Source: Siculibacillus lacustris
GTDB lineage: Bacteria > Pseudomonadota > Alphaproteobacteria > Rhizobiales > Ancalomicrobiaceae
NCBI RefSeq assembly: GCF_004328075.1
Contig: NZ_SJFN01000021.1
Coordinates: forward strand, 25,071 to 89,070
Length of the DNA stretch: 64,000 nt
Reading direction: 5' to 3'
Below, one piece after another: positions 26,589-37,818 of the stretch (the first letter of the stretch is position 1; every line of letters begins with the position of its first letter). Position numbers and translations under genes: made by a program. The notes under the pieces were generated by a model. That model saw nothing but the letters and a program-made list of their open reading frames with translations, was not told where the DNA came from and ran no database searches.

Positions 26589-27821
26589 TCAGATCGCTTC
26601 GCCGCGCAGCAGGCGGGGGGTGGCGCCGCCGATGCCGGCGGCCTCGCGGATGAAGCGGCGCTTGAGCCCGCCGAGGCGGTCGACCAGACCGAGGCCGATG
26701 TCGCGCGCCACCCGGATCGGTCCGAGGTCGTTGGAGAACAGGCGATTCAGCACGTCGGTGACGATGCCCATCTCGACCGCGTCGAACCGCCGCCAGCGCT
26801 CGTAGCGGGCGAGCACGTCGAGCCCGCCGGGGTCGAGGCCGAGGCGACGGGCCTCGACCACCACTTCGGCCAGCGCCGCGACGTCGCGGAAGCCGATGTT
26901 CAGGCCCTGGCCGGCGATCGGGTGGATGCCGTGGGCGGCGTCGCCGACCAGCGCGAAGCGCGGCCGCACGAAGTCGCGGGCGAGCGTCAGGCCGAGCGGG
27001 AAGGCGCGCGGCCGGGTCAGCGCGGCGATCGGTCCGAGATGGCGGCCGAAGCGGCGCTCGAGTTCGAGCCCGAAGGTGAAGGAATCGCCGGCGACCAGTC
27101 GGTCGGCGGCGTCGCTGCGTTCGGTCCACACCAGCGAGGAGCGGTGGTGGCCCTCGGCGTCGTCGGCCAGCGGCAGCACCGCGAAGGGGCCGGCGGGCAG
27201 GAAATGTTCTTCGGCGCGGCCGCCGTGGGGGCGTTCGTGGCCGATCGTCGCGACGATGCCGGACTGGCCATAGTCCCAGCGCAGAGCGCGGATGCCGGCG
27301 AGATCGCGCAGGCGCGAGCGGACGCCGTCGGCGGCGACCAGCAGGCCGGTGGTGAGCACGGCGCCGCCGCCGAGGCGGACGGTGGTGGCGGCCGGGCAGG
27401 TCTCGAAGCCGACGACCCGTTCGGGCAGGCGCAGGTCGACTCCGGCGGCGCCGGCGGCGGCGAGCAGGGCGGCGACCATCACCCCGTTGGGGACCATGTG
27501 GGCGAAGGGCTCGCCGGTGTCGAGGGTGCCGTCGAAGGTCAGGAACACCGGCCGCACGGCGTCGCCGAGCCGCGAATCGGTGACGATCATGTCGACGATC
27601 GGCTGGGCGTGGGGGGCGATCTCGGCCCACACGCCGAGGCGCTCGAGCAGGCGGCGGGCGGCGGCGGCGATCGCCGAGGCGCGGGTGTCGGCGCCGCCGC
27701 CGGGCGGGGTCGGATCGACCACCGCCACGGTGAGACGCGGATCGGCGCGCTTCAGGGCCAAGGCCAACGACGCGCCGACATAGCCGCCACCGGCGACGAC
27801 GACGTCGTAATGGTCGGTCAT
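26589..27821 (-). CDS. FAD-dependent ubiquinone-biosynthesis hydroxylase (UbiH/UbiF/Coq6 family)
   Basis: Flavoprotein monooxygenase that hydroxylates the ubiquinone ring precursor, 410 aa. The FAD dinucleotide motif is DVVVAGGGYVGASLALAL at the N terminus and the second flavin motif GDAAHGIHPIAGQGLNIGFRD near residue ~300. ATG 27821 has AGGAGG just upstream. Divergent from tesB. Which ring carbon it modifies (UbiH, UbiF, UbiI or broad UbiL/M) cannot be settled by eye. Confidence 0.9.
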   Translation of the reverse strand: MTDHYDVVVAGGGYVGASLALALKRADPRLTVAVVDPTPPGGGADTRASAIAAAARRLLERLGVWAEIAPHAQPIVDMIVTDSRLGDAVRPVFLTFDGTLDTGEPFAHMVPNGVMVAALLAAAGAAGVDLRLPERVVGFETCPAATTVRLGGGAVLTTGLLVAADGVRSRLRDLAGIRALRWDYGQSGIVATIGHERPHGGRAEEHFLPAGPFAVLPLADDAEGHHRSSLVWTERSDAADRLVAGDSFTFGLELERRFGRHLGPIAALTRPRAFPLGLTLARDFVRPRFALVGDAAHGIHPIAGQGLNIGFRDVAALAEVVVEARRLGLDPGGLDVLARYERWRRFDAVEMGIVTDVLNRLFSNDLGPIRVARDIGLGLVDRLGGLKRRFIREAAGIGGATPRLLRGEAI

Positions 27822-28002
27822 GGGGTGGTCCTCCTCGGTCGGGGCGACGACGTGTCGCAGCGCCGGTCGGCGCGTCGCGCCATTCAACCAGCATGGCGCG
27901 GGGAAAGCCATGACCGATCCGATCGACCAAGTTGACGTTCGAGCGTAAGGATGAACACCTAATCGGCAACTTCCTCCCCCCAACGTTGTCACGAGGCCCT
28001 CG

Positions 28003-28881
28003 ATGTCCGCTGCCGTCGCCGCTCTGCTCGAGATCCTCGATCTCGAGCCGCTCGAACGCGATCTGTTTCGAGGTCGCAGTCCGCAGTCCGGCTGGCAGCG
28101 GGTGTTCGGCGGACAGGTGATCGGCCAGGCGCTGGTGGCGGCGACCCGCACGGTCGGCGCCGATCGGCCGGTGCATTCGCTGCACGGCTATTTCGTGCGG
28201 CCGGGCGACCCCAAGGTGCCGATCGTCTACCGGGTCGAGCGGATTCGCGACGGCGGCAGCTTCACCACCCGCCATGTCGAAGCGATCCAGCACGGCGCGG
28301 CGATCTTCTCGATGGAGGCCTCGTTCCACCGCCCGGAGGAGAGCCTCGCCCATCAGGTGGCCGGCCCGACGGCGCCGCTGCCGGGGACGCTCGCCGACGA
28401 GGCGACGCTGAAGCAGCAGTTCCTGGCCGAGGCGCCGGCCGGCGTGCGCGCCTATTTCGAGCACGAGCGGCCGATCGAACTGCGCCCGGTCGACCTCGAA
28501 CACTATTTCTCGCGCCGCCGGCTCGATCCCTTCCAGCAGGTGTGGATGCGCAGCACCGGGCCGCTGCCCGACGATCCGGCGATCCACGCCGCGGTGCTGG
28601 CCTATGCCTCGGACATGACGCTGCTCGACACGGCGCTGTTCGCCCACGGCCGCTCGGTGTTCGATCCGACGCTGCAACTGGCCAGCCTCGACCACGCCAT
28701 GTGGTTCCATCGCCCGCTCCGGGTCGACGACTGGCTGCTCTACACCCAGGACAGCCCGATCTCGGGGGGCGGGCGCGGCTTCTGCCGCGGCGCGATCCAT
28801 ACGGCGAGCGGCGAGCTGGTCGCTTCGACGGCGCAGGAAGGCCTGATTCGGCGCCGGTCGGCGCGGCCGGATCCGGCCTGA
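28003..28881 (+). CDS. tesB: Acyl-CoA thioesterase II
   Basis: Double-hotdog thioesterase cleaving medium- and long-chain acyl-CoA, 292 aa. The N terminus FRGRSPQSGWQRVFGGQVIGQAL and the catalytic Asp region YASDMTLLDTALF are canonical, as is the ending STAQEGLIR with the catalytic Gln. The start ATG at 28003 fits the family N terminus. Upstream of the glnK region but separated by 322 nt. Confidence 0.95.
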   Translation: MSAAVAALLEILDLEPLERDLFRGRSPQSGWQRVFGGQVIGQALVAATRTVGADRPVHSLHGYFVRPGDPKVPIVYRVERIRDGGSFTTRHVEAIQHGAAIFSMEASFHRPEESLAHQVAGPTAPLPGTLADEATLKQQFLAEAPAGVRAYFEHERPIELRPVDLEHYFSRRRLDPFQQVWMRSTGPLPDDPAIHAAVLAYASDMTLLDTALFAHGRSVFDPTLQLASLDHAMWFHRPLRVDDWLLYTQDSPISGGGRGFCRGAIHTASGELVASTAQEGLIRRRSARPDPA

Positions 28882-29542
<661 letters not shown>

Positions 29543-29568
29543 GACACCCCGTGGGAGTGACCAAGACA

Positions 29569-31137
29569 ATGAACCTCAACCTCTCCATCGCGCGGGGCGC
29601 TCGCACCGCCTCGCTGGCGGCGGGTCTCGTGGCCCTCTCCGCTGCTTCGGCCTTCGCCGATGCGCCGACGCCCAACAAGGGTGACACCTCCTGGATGCTG
29701 ATCTCGACCGCGCTCGTCATCATGATGACGATCCCCGGTCTGGCGCTGTTCTATGCGGGTCTCGTCCGGTCGAAGAACGTCCTGTCGGTGCTGATGCAGG
29801 TGTTCGCCGGCTTCTCGTTGATCGCCCTCCTGTGGGTGGTCTACGGCTATTCGCTGGCCTTCTCCGGCAACGCCTCGAGCGCGCTCAATCCCTTCATCGG
29901 CGGCTTCGACAAGCTGTTCCTGAAGGGCGTCCTGACCGCCGATCCGGTGGCCGGCATGAGCTTCGCCAATGCCGCGACCTTCTCCAAGGGCGTGGTCATT
30001 CCCGAGATCGTCTACGTCATCTTCCAGCTGACCTTCGCCGCCATCACCCCGGCGCTGATCGTCGGCGCCTTCGCCGAGCGCATGAAGTTCGGCGCGGTGC
30101 TGCTGTTCCTGACGATCTGGTTCACCTTCTCCTACCTGCCGATCGCCCACATGGTGTGGTTCTGGGCCGGCCCGGACGCCTTCACTCTGGCCGCCTCCAA
30201 CCTCGACGCCATCAAGGGTGCGCTGGGTGAAGAGAGTGCCCAGAAGTTCCTGGCCGCGCTCACCGCAGCCGGCGAGAACAAGGAAGCCGTCGCCAAGGTC
30301 CTGTCGGACTTCTCCGACGCGGTCACCGCGACCGGTGGCTTCCTCTATGCCAAGGGCGCGATCGACTTCGCCGGCGGCACCGTCGTCCACATCAACGCCG
30401 GCATCGCGGGTCTCGTCGCCGCCATCGTGCTCGGACCGCGCGTCGGTCTCGGCAAGGACAACATGGCGCCGCACAACCTGCCGCTCAGCGTCATCGGCGC
30501 CTGTCTGCTGTGGGTGGGCTGGTTCGGCTTCAACGCCGGCTCCAACCTCGAAGCCAACGGCCTGACCGGTCTCGCCTTCCTCAACACGATCGTCGCCACC
30601 GCCGCCGCGGCCCTGGCCTGGACCTTCGTGGAGTGGCTGGCCCGTGGTCATGCCTCGGCGCTGGGTGCCATCTCGGGTGCGGTCGCCGGTCTGGTGGCGG
30701 TCACCCCGGCTTCCGGCTTCGCCGGTCCGATGGGCTCGATCGTCATCGGCGTCGCCGCCGGCGTGATCTGCTTCTGGGCCGTCACCTGGCTCAAGGGCAT
30801 GTTCAAGTACGACGACAGCCTGGACGTTTTCGGCGTGCACGGCGTCGGCGGCATCGTCGGTGCGATCCTGACCGGCGTGTTCGTCAACCCGGGTCTCGGC
30901 GGCGTGGGCGTCACCAACTATGCGGCGGTCGACGCGACCTCCGGCATGGTGCCCTACGTCCTCGGCGACCAGGTCACCTCCCAGCTCTGGGCGGTCGGCA
31001 CCTCGGTGGTGGTCTCCGGCGTGGTCTCTCTCGTGGCGCTGCTGATCATCAAGGCGATCTTCGGCATCCGCGTCAGCGAGCAGGCCGAGCGCGAGGGTCT
31101 CGACATCTCGACCCACGGCGAACGCGGCTACAACTGA
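29569..31137 (+). CDS. amtB: Ammonium transporter
   Basis: Trimeric ammonium channel in the inner membrane, about 522 aa, eleven helices after a cleaved signal peptide (SLAAGLVALSAASAFA). The pore histidines are in YLPIAHMVWFW and DVFGVHGVGGI; the periplasmic gate region is PGLALFYAGLVRSKN. ATG 29569 is preferred with GGGAG at 29553-29557; in-frame GTGs at 29551 and 29557 are alternatives. An inserted loop around residues 215-255 (EESAQKFLAALTAAGENKEAVAK) lengthens a periplasmic or cytoplasmic loop relative to E. coli AmtB. Confidence 0.96.
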   Translation: MNLNLSIARGARTASLAAGLVALSAASAFADAPTPNKGDTSWMLISTALVIMMTIPGLALFYAGLVRSKNVLSVLMQVFAGFSLIALLWVVYGYSLAFSGNASSALNPFIGGFDKLFLKGVLTADPVAGMSFANAATFSKGVVIPEIVYVIFQLTFAAITPALIVGAFAERMKFGAVLLFLTIWFTFSYLPIAHMVWFWAGPDAFTLAASNLDAIKGALGEESAQKFLAALTAAGENKEAVAKVLSDFSDAVTATGGFLYAKGAIDFAGGTVVHINAGIAGLVAAIVLGPRVGLGKDNMAPHNLPLSVIGACLLWVGWFGFNAGSNLEANGLTGLAFLNTIVATAAAALAWTFVEWLARGHASALGAISGAVAGLVAVTPASGFAGPMGSIVIGVAAGVICFWAVTWLKGMFKYDDSLDVFGVHGVGGIVGAILTGVFVNPGLGGVGVTNYAAVDATSGMVPYVLGDQVTSQLWAVGTSVVVSGVVSLVALLIIKAIFGIRVSEQAEREGLDISTHGERGYN

Positions 31138-31177
31138 TCTTCTCCTCCTGCCGGTCCCCGAGACCGACCAACTCCCG

Positions 31178-31208
31178 ACCCCGGACGGCTCAGCCGCCCG
31201 GGGTTTTT
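31178..31208 (+). terminator. Intrinsic terminator of glnK-amtB
   Basis: Stem ACCCCGG / CCGGGGT with an inner CGGC-TCA-GCCG hairpin, followed by TTTTTT at 31204-31209. The most classical intrinsic terminator in the window. Confidence 0.88.
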
Positions 31209-31291
31209 TCTCGTCCCGCGGTCCCCGGCCGCCGCCGGGCGTTCCCGCCGCGATGCCGGCCGCGCGAACCACGGCGATCGGGCGCCCTTGG

Positions 31292-31306
31292 TTAACAGCG
31301 CCTTAA
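31292..31306. promoter_or_regulatory. CtrA-type binding site
   Basis: TTAA-CAGCGCC-TTAA followed by CC, an exact TTAA-N7-TTAAC(C) full site for the alphaproteobacterial cell-cycle regulator CtrA. It is part of a GGTTAA-N7-TTAACC dyad (31290-31308), 48 nt upstream of the aminotransferase start and thus of the unit containing ftsK. Confidence 0.6.
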
Positions 31307-31354
31307 CCAGCGCCGACTAGGCTCGGGGCCGACGAACCCATCGATCGGACCCCC

Positions 31355-32569
31355 ATGAGCCCCGCCCCGACGTCCTCGCCCGCTGCCGAATCGCCGGCGA
31401 TCTTCGCCTCGCCGTTCCAGAAGTTGGCCGATCTCCTGGCGCCGCACGCGCCCGGGCGGTCGCCGATCAACCTGACGGTCGGCGAGCCGCGCCACCCGGT
31501 ACCGGGCTTCGTGGCGCCGATTCTCGCCGCCGAGACCGCCGGGTTCGGGCGCTATCCGCCGATCAAGGGCACCCCGGAGTTCCGCGGCGCGGTGGCCGGT
31601 TGGCTCGATCGGCGATTCGGGCTCAACGGGCGGATCGATCCGGAGACCCAGGTGCTGCCGCTCAACGGCTCGCGCGAGGGCCTGTTCTTCGCGGCGCTGG
31701 AGGCCCGGCGGACGCGCAAGCGCGGCATCGCCCGGCCGACCCTGCTGCTGCCCAATCCGTTCTATCAGGCCTATGCGGCGGGCGCCGCGGCGGCCGGCTG
31801 CGAGGCGGTGCTGATCGAGGCGGGGCCGGAGACCGGCTTCCTGCCCGACCTGACCAAGATCGATCGCGATCTGCTCGATCGGGCGGTGGCGATCTACTAT
31901 GCCTCGCCGGCCAATCCGCAAGGGTCGGTGGCGAGCCGTGCCGACTGGCGCGAGGTGATCGACACGGCGCGTCGCCACGATTTCCTGGTGTTCGCCGACG
32001 AATGCTATTCGGAGATCCATCGCGACGGGATGGTCCCCGACGGGGTGTTGTCGGTGGCGCTGGAGACGCCGGAGGGCTTCGACGGCATCGTCGCGTTCAA
32101 TTCGCTGTCCAAGCGCTCCAATCTGCCGGGTCTGCGCTGCGGTTTCGCCGCCGGCGACGCGGCGTTTCTCGCGGCCTGGGCGGGGTTCCGCAACATGGCG
32201 GCGCCGCAGGTGCCGGGGCCGATCCAGGCGGTGGCGGTGGCGGCCCTCGCCGACGAAGCCCACGTGATCGAAAACCGTCGGCTCTACGATCTGAAATATG
32301 CCGCGGCCGAGCGGATCATCGGCACGCGCTGGGGCCATCGCACGCCGCCGGGCGGCTTCTTCCTGTGGCTCGACGTCTCGGGCTCGGGCGGCGGCGAGAC
32401 GGCAGCGATGCGGTTGTGGGTCGAGGCGGGGGTGCGCACCGTCCCGGGCAGCTACCTGTGCGGCGGCGGGGCCGGCAATCCCGGCGAAGCCTACCTGCGT
32501 GTGGCGATGGTCGAAAGCCTCGCGGCGACCGAAGAGGCCCTCGGTCGCATCGTCGAAACCCTCGGCTGA
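31355..32569 (+). CDS. PLP-dependent aminotransferase, probable succinyldiaminopimelate transaminase (DapC-like)
   Basis: Fold type I aminotransferase, 404 aa. The PLP-lysine is in [17 protein letters not shown], the cofactor Asp/Tyr region is [10 protein letters not shown], and the substrate arginine is in EAYLRVAM near the end. The overall pattern ([16 protein letters not shown] start, [12 protein letters not shown]) is that of alphaproteobacterial DapC, which acts in lysine and peptidoglycan precursor synthesis. Followed 26 nt later by ftsK. Another class I aminotransferase specificity cannot be excluded. Confidence 0.8.
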   Translation: MSPAPTSSPAAESPAIFASPFQKLADLLAPHAPGRSPINLTVGEPRHPVPGFVAPILAAETAGFGRYPPIKGTPEFRGAVAGWLDRRFGLNGRIDPETQVLPLNGSREGLFFAALEARRTRKRGIARPTLLLPNPFYQAYAAGAAAAGCEAVLIEAGPETGFLPDLTKIDRDLLDRAVAIYYASPANPQGSVASRADWREVIDTARRHDFLVFADECYSEIHRDGMVPDGVLSVALETPEGFDGIVAFNSLSKRSNLPGLRCGFAAGDAAFLAAWAGFRNMAAPQVPGPIQAVAVAALADEAHVIENRRLYDLKYAAAERIIGTRWGHRTPPGGFFLWLDVSGSGGGETAAMRLWVEAGVRTVPGSYLCGGGAGNPGEAYLRVAMVESLAATEEALGRIVETLG

Positions 32570-32595
32570 GGCCGACTGAAACGGAGGGCGCCCTC

Positions 32596-35259
32596 ATGCG
32601 TTCGGCACGCTCGGCATCTCCCGCCTACTCTCCGGAGGCGGACGTCCGTCAGGTCCTCGCCCGAAACCTGCGCGGTTTCGCGGGGCTCGCGACGATGGCC
32701 GCGGTGGCGGCGGTGGGGGCGGCGCTGGCGACCTGGTCGGCGACCGATCCGAGCCTGTCCAACGCCACCACCCAGCCGGCCCACAACGCCCTCGGCTCGG
32801 TCGGCGCGATCCTCGCCGATCTGGCGATGCAGGTCGTCGGCCTGTCGGCGCCGCTGCTGCTGCCGCCGCTCCTGGTGATCGGCTGGCGCCTGATCGCCGC
32901 CGGGGCCGGTGGTTTCGATCGGCGCTTCGCGACCTGGTGGGTGCTCGGCGGGCTGGCGACCAGCGGGATGCTGGCGACCTTGCCGTTGGCCGGCGGCTGG
33001 CCTCTGCCGATCGGCCTCGGCGGGGTGATCGGCGACATGCTGCTGCGGCTGCCGGTGAAGCTGCTCGGCGACGGCGACGGCGTGCGGGTGATCGCCGGCC
33101 TCGCCTTCGGGGGCTTCGCCATCCACGCCTTCCCGCGCTGCCTCGGCTGGTGGGGACCGCGCCGGATCGAAGCGGATTCGGCCTGGGACGACGACGACTT
33201 CGGCGGCCCCGACGAGGATCGCGGCGGCTTCATGCCCTTCGCGATGCTGCACCACGGCTTCCTGGTGGCCCGCGCCAACGTCTTGCGGATCTTCGGACGG
33301 CGTCCCAACACCCTCGACGCGCGCGGCCACGGACCGTCGCTGCGGCGGATGCTGGCGCGGTTCGGACGACGCGAGGAGGCTTGGGACGACGAGGAGGCGC
33401 TGCCGCCGTCGGTCGGTCTGCGCTCGCGGGCCCCGGTCGGCCGGGTCGAGCCGGGCTTCACCCCGCCGCGGCCGGAGTCGCGACCGGCCCCGACGCGGGT
33501 CGCCGCGCCCGAACCGGCGCGGACGGCGCCGCTGCAGAGCGAACTGCCCTTCGACGACGAGGACGAGGACGACTGGAGCCCGCCGCCGCAAGCCGCGACC
33601 GCGCCGCGCACCGCCCAGGTGACCCGCGGCGCGCCGGTCGACGCCGGCGCGGACGCCTCCGACGGCCGGCGCATCGCCGTGACCCCGGCGGCCAAGCCGC
33701 CGCTGCCGGGCAAGCCCGGCGCGCGCGACGTCGGCATGCGCGACGACCACCTCGACGCCCGCGGTTACCAGTTCCCGGCGCTGTCGCTGCTGACCGAACC
33801 GAAGCGCCTCGGACCCGACAAGGAGCTCTCCGAGGACGTGCTCGAATCCAACGCCGGCATGCTGGAGGGTGTGCTCGACGACTTCGGCATCAAGGGCGAG
33901 GTCAACCACGTCCGGCCCGGGCCGGTGGTGACGCTCTACGAACTCGAACCGGCGCCGGGGGTGAAGTCGTCGCGGGTGATCGGGCTCGCCGACGACATCG
34001 CCCGCTCGATGAGCGCGGTGTCGGCCCGCGTCGCGGTGGTGCCGGGGCGCAACGTGATCGGCATCGAGCTGCCCAATCAGCGGCGCGAGACGGTGTTCCT
34101 GCGCGAGCTGCTGTCGAGCCGCGACTTCGATCAGACCAAGGCGCGGCTGGCCTTCTGTCTCGGCAAGACGATCGGCGGCGAATCGGTGATCGCCGATCTG
34201 GCGCGGATGCCGCATCTGCTGGTCGCCGGCACCACCGGTTCGGGCAAGTCGGTGGCGATCAACACCATGATCGTGTCGCTGCTCTACCGGCTGACGCCGC
34301 AGCAGTGCAAGCTGATCATGATCGATCCGAAGATGCTGGAACTGTCGGTCTACGACAACATTCCCCATCTGCTGACCCCGGTGGTCACCGACCCGAAGAA
34401 GGCGGTGGTGGCGCTGAAGTGGACGGTCCGCGAGATGGAGGACCGCTATCGCAAGATGTCCAAGCTCGGGGTGCGCAACATCGACGGCTTCAACGCCCGG
34501 GTGGCGGAAGCCAACGCCCGCGGCGAGGTGCTGACCCGCGAGGTCCAGACCGGCTTCCACCGCCACACCGGCGAGCCGATCTTCGAGCAGGAAGAACTGG
34601 CGCTGGAGCCCTTGCCCTACATCGTCGTCGTCGTCGACGAGATGGCCGACCTGATGATGGTCGCCGGCAAGGAGATCGAAGGGGCGATCCAGCGGCTGGC
34701 GCAGATGGCGCGGGCCGCCGGCATCCACATCGTGATGGCCACTCAGCGGCCGTCGGTCGACGTCATCACCGGCACCATCAAGGCCAACTTCCCGACCCGC
34801 ATCTCCTTCCAGGTGACCTCGAAGATCGACAGCCGCACCATCCTCGGCGAGCAGGGCGCCGAGCAGCTGCTCGGCCAGGGCGACATGCTGTTCATGGCCG
34901 GCGGCGGCCGGATCCAGCGCGTCCACGGGCCGTTCATCTCCGACGAGGAGGTCGAGAAGGTGGTGGCGCATCTGAAGCGTCAGGGCGCGCCGGCCTATCT
35001 CGAGGCGATCACCGCGGAAGAGGAGGAGGTCGCCGGCGACGGCGATGCCGGCGGGCTGGAGGATGCCGCCGATCTCTACGACAAGGCGGTGGCCCTGGTG
35101 CTGCGCGACAAGAAGGCCTCGACCTCCTACATCCAGCGGCGGCTGCAGATCGGCTACAACCGCGCCGCCTCGCTGATCGAGCGGATGGAGAAGGAGGGGC
35201 TGGTCGGCGCCGCCAATCACGCCGGCAAGCGCGACATCCTGGTCGGGGAGGCCGACTGA
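32596..35259 (+). CDS. ftsK: DNA translocase FtsK
   Basis: Septum-anchored DNA pump that clears the chromosome terminus and activates XerCD at dif, 887 aa. N-terminal membrane domain with several helices (about residues 28-190), a Pro/Asp-rich linker (about 190-380), and the RecA-like motor with Walker [16 protein letters not shown] (near residue 545) and Walker [17 protein letters not shown]; the C-terminal winged-helix gamma domain reads [33 protein letters not shown] 32596 has GGAGG at 32583-32587. Downstream of the CtrA-type site via the aminotransferase gene. Confidence 0.97.
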   Translation: MRSARSASPAYSPEADVRQVLARNLRGFAGLATMAAVAAVGAALATWSATDPSLSNATTQPAHNALGSVGAILADLAMQVVGLSAPLLLPPLLVIGWRLIAAGAGGFDRRFATWWVLGGLATSGMLATLPLAGGWPLPIGLGGVIGDMLLRLPVKLLGDGDGVRVIAGLAFGGFAIHAFPRCLGWWGPRRIEADSAWDDDDFGGPDEDRGGFMPFAMLHHGFLVARANVLRIFGRRPNTLDARGHGPSLRRMLARFGRREEAWDDEEALPPSVGLRSRAPVGRVEPGFTPPRPESRPAPTRVAAPEPARTAPLQSELPFDDEDEDDWSPPPQAATAPRTAQVTRGAPVDAGADASDGRRIAVTPAAKPPLPGKPGARDVGMRDDHLDARGYQFPALSLLTEPKRLGPDKELSEDVLESNAGMLEGVLDDFGIKGEVNHVRPGPVVTLYELEPAPGVKSSRVIGLADDIARSMSAVSARVAVVPGRNVIGIELPNQRRETVFLRELLSSRDFDQTKARLAFCLGKTIGGESVIADLARMPHLLVAGTTGSGKSVAINTMIVSLLYRLTPQQCKLIMIDPKMLELSVYDNIPHLLTPVVTDPKKAVVALKWTVREMEDRYRKMSKLGVRNIDGFNARVAEANARGEVLTREVQTGFHRHTGEPIFEQEELALEPLPYIVVVVDEMADLMMVAGKEIEGAIQRLAQMARAAGIHIVMATQRPSVDVITGTIKANFPTRISFQVTSKIDSRTILGEQGAEQLLGQGDMLFMAGGGRIQRVHGPFISDEEVEKVVAHLKRQGAPAYLEAITAEEEEVAGDGDAGGLEDAADLYDKAVALVLRDKKASTSYIQRRLQIGYNRAASLIERMEKEGLVGAANHAGKRDILVGEAD

Positions 35260-35382
35260 GCGATGGCGGGGCTCGGCTCCCGAGTTCCGCCACGAAGCCC
35301 GGCCATGGTGGTGGTCGATCCCCCCGCCGGTTCGCCCTCCGGCCCGTCCGATTCCGCGTCCGTCCTCGCGAAGGTTTCCTCG

Positions 35383-36102
35383 ATGCCGCTCCGTTCGTCG
35401 CCGTTCGTTCTGCTCGCCCGCCTCGGTTCCTTTGGCGCCGTGGCGGTCGCCGCGTCGCTGGCCTTCGCCGCGCCGCCGACCCCGACACCCTCGCCGTCGC
35501 CGGCCGCCACCGCCTCGCCCAAGGCGCCGATGGTGATGCAGAACGCCGGCGTCAAGCCCGGCGGGCTCGCTCCGGCCCAGCGCGAGGCGCTGTCGGCGAT
35601 CAACCGCTACTTCAACTCGGTGCGGACGATGAGCGGCGCCTTCGTGCAGTTCGGACCGGACGGCGAAACCGCCGACGGCGAATTCCACATGGCCCGGCCG
35701 GGCAAGATCCGCTTCATCTACGCCAAGCCCTCCAACCTCGACATCGTCGCCGACGGCATCGACGTGGTGGTGCGCGACATCAAGAACCAGACCAAGGATC
35801 TCTATCCGCTCGGCAAGACGCCCTTGCGCTTCCTGCTCGCCGATCAGATCGACCTGACCTCGGAGGCCAACGTCACCAAGGTGTCGCTCGAGCCCGATCT
35901 GATCTCGGTGGTGCTGGAGCAGAACACGGTGTTCGGCGACGGCAAGCTGACGATGGTGTTCGACCGCAAGTCGTCGGAACTCCGGCAGTGGACGGTGACC
36001 GACGCCCAGGGCTACGATACGACCGTGGCGGTCTACAACGTCACGCCGAATCAACCGGTCGACGAAAAGCTGTTCAAGATCGACCGCACCATCATCCGCT
36101 AG
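35383..36102 (+). CDS. lolA: Outer-membrane lipoprotein carrier LolA
   Basis: Periplasmic chaperone that ferries lipoproteins to the outer membrane, 239 aa. The ATG at 35383 (MPLRSSPFVLLARLGSFGAVAVAASLAFA) gives a clean signal peptide and has AAGG 8 nt before it; a longer frame from 35263 is less likely. A Pro/Thr/Ala-rich stretch precedes the LolA core (INRYFNSVRTMSGAFVQFGPDG, ARPGKIRFIYAKPSN, DLYPLGKTPLRFLL). 123 nt after ftsK, same strand. Confidence 0.9.
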   Translation: MPLRSSPFVLLARLGSFGAVAVAASLAFAAPPTPTPSPSPAATASPKAPMVMQNAGVKPGGLAPAQREALSAINRYFNSVRTMSGAFVQFGPDGETADGEFHMARPGKIRFIYAKPSNLDIVADGIDVVVRDIKNQTKDLYPLGKTPLRFLLADQIDLTSEANVTKVSLEPDLISVVLEQNTVFGDGKLTMVFDRKSSELRQWTVTDAQGYDTTVAVYNVTPNQPVDEKLFKIDRTIIR

Positions 36103-36193
36103 GGACTGGCTCGACCCGCCGGGTTCGCCGCTCCGGCCAGGGCCGGCGTCGGCCACTCCGCGGGGGGCGGTCCCGGCTCGCGCAGGGTCCGCC

Positions 36194-36997
36194 ATGTCGA
36201 TCGCCATCGCCACCTGGAACATCAATTCGGTGCGGCTGCGCCTGCCGCTGGTCGAGCATTTCCTGGAGACGACGCAGCCCGACGTGCTGTGCCTGCAGGA
36301 GACCAAGTGCCCGGACGGCAGTTTCCCGACCGGCGCCTTCCACCGGCTCGGCTACGACCACGTGGCGATCAACGGCCAGAAGGGCTACCACGGGGTGGCG
36401 ATCGTCTCGAAACGGCCGTTCACGGCGGTCGACAAACGCGACTTCTGCGAGAAGGGCGACGCCCGCCATCTCGCGGTGGTCCTCGACACCGCGGTCGGCC
36501 CGCTGCAGCTGCACGACTTCTACATCCCGGCCGGCGGCGACGAGCCCGATCCGGTGATCAACGACAAGTTCGCCCACAAGCTGGCCTTCCTCGCCGAGCT
36601 CGAGGCCTGGCTCGGCACCACCCCGGCGACGATGCCGTCGGTGGTGGTCGGCGATCTCAACATCGCGCCGCTCGCCGACGACGTGTGGTCGCACAAGGCG
36701 CTGCTCAAGGTGGTGTCGCACACGCCGATCGAGACCGCGGCCTTCGAGGCGATCCGCCGCGGCGGCGGCTGGATCGACGTGATGCGCCGCTTCGTGCCGG
36801 AGCCGGAGAAGCTCTACACGTGGTGGAGCTACCGGGCGGCCGACTGGGCGGCGGCCGACAAGGGGCGCCGCCTCGATCACGTCTGGGCGAGCCCGGATCT
36901 CGACGGCCGGCTCATCGGGGTCGAGGTGCTGCGCGCCGCGCGCGGCTGGGAGCGGCCGTCCGACCACGTGCCGGTGATCGCCCGCTTCGACCTGTGA
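36194..36997 (+). CDS. xth: Exodeoxyribonuclease III
   Basis: AP endonuclease / 3'-5' exonuclease for base excision repair, 267 aa. Catalytic motifs: ATWNINSVR, LQETKC (metal Glu), VVGDLNIAP (Asp/Asn), and the final SDHVPVIARFDL (catalytic Asp-His). ATG 36194 starts the family N terminus. Alone between lolA and thpR. Confidence 0.96.
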   Translation: MSIAIATWNINSVRLRLPLVEHFLETTQPDVLCLQETKCPDGSFPTGAFHRLGYDHVAINGQKGYHGVAIVSKRPFTAVDKRDFCEKGDARHLAVVLDTAVGPLQLHDFYIPAGGDEPDPVINDKFAHKLAFLAELEAWLGTTPATMPSVVVGDLNIAPLADDVWSHKALLKVVSHTPIETAAFEAIRRGGGWIDVMRRFVPEPEKLYTWWSYRAADWAAADKGRRLDHVWASPDLDGRLIGVEVLRAARGWERPSDHVPVIARFDL

Positions 36998-37046
36998 CAT
37001 TTCGGCCCGCCCGGGCGGCGGAGCGGTCGCGCGCGCCGTCCCGGTC

Positions 37047-37074
37047 TTGATGTCGCGGCGGGCTCGCGTACCTT
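37047..37074 (+). promoter_or_regulatory. Candidate promoter of thpR
   Basis: TTGATG (37047-37052), 16-nt spacer, TACCTT (37069-37074), about 100 nt upstream of the thpR start. Confidence 0.3.
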
Positions 37075-37174
37075 TTCCCCATGGTGCATCGCGGCGAGCG
37101 ATTCGACCGCGGTGACCGCGCCCTCGAGGGCCGGGACCTTCCGGCCGTCCGGGACGAGACCGGAGGACCCGACG

Positions 37175-37798
37175 ATGCCGCGCCTCTTCACCGGTCTCGA
37201 AGTCCCCGAAAGTCTCGGTCTCTCCCTGTCCTTCCTGCGCGGCGGCCTGATCGGCGCCAAGTGGATCGACCCCGAGAACTACCACGTCACCTTGCGCTTC
37301 ATCGGCGACGTCGACCAACGCACCGCCGACGAGGTCGCCCAGGAGCTGGCGCGGGTCCGCCGGCAGCGGTTCGACGTGCGGATCGAAGGGGTGACGGTGT
37401 TCGGCGGGCGCCAGCCCCATTCGCTGGTGGCCAAGGTGGCGGCGTCGGCGGCGCTGAGCGAGCTCCAGGCCGAGCACGAGCGGATCTGCCAGCGCCTCGG
37501 CCTGCCGGCCGAACCGCGCCGCTTCACCCCCCACGTCACCATCGCCCGCTGCAAGGCGGCCTCGCACGAGGGCGTGGCGCAATGGCTGGCGCTGCGCGGC
37601 GGCTTCGCCGGGGTCACCTTCACCGCCGACCGTTTCGTGCTGTTCTCGTCCAAGGCCTCGCGCGGCGGCGGACCCTACGTCACCGAAGAGACCTACGACC
37701 TCGCCCCGGCGACCGCCGGCGGCGGCCTCGGTCGCGCCCCGACGCGGATCGCGCCGATCGTCGGCCGTCTGCACCCGCGCTTCGCGACTTCGGCGTGA
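37175..37798 (+). CDS. thpR: RNA 2',3'-cyclic phosphodiesterase (2H family)
   Basis: 2H phosphoesterase opening 2',3'-cyclic RNA ends and able to ligate tRNA halves in vitro, 207 aa. The two HxT motifs are YHVTLRF and PHVTIAR, about 95 residues apart. ATG 37175 is chosen because GGAGGA sits at 37162-37167; the upstream extension from 37112 is not protein-like. Convergent with the feo operon. Confidence 0.9.
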   Translation: MPRLFTGLEVPESLGLSLSFLRGGLIGAKWIDPENYHVTLRFIGDVDQRTADEVAQELARVRRQRFDVRIEGVTVFGGRQPHSLVAKVAASAALSELQAEHERICQRLGLPAEPRRFTPHVTIARCKAASHEGVAQWLALRGGFAGVTFTADRFVLFSSKASRGGGPYVTEETYDLAPATAGGGLGRAPTRIAPIVGRLHPRFATSA

Positions 37799-37818
37799 GC
37801 GGGACCTCACTGGCGCTG

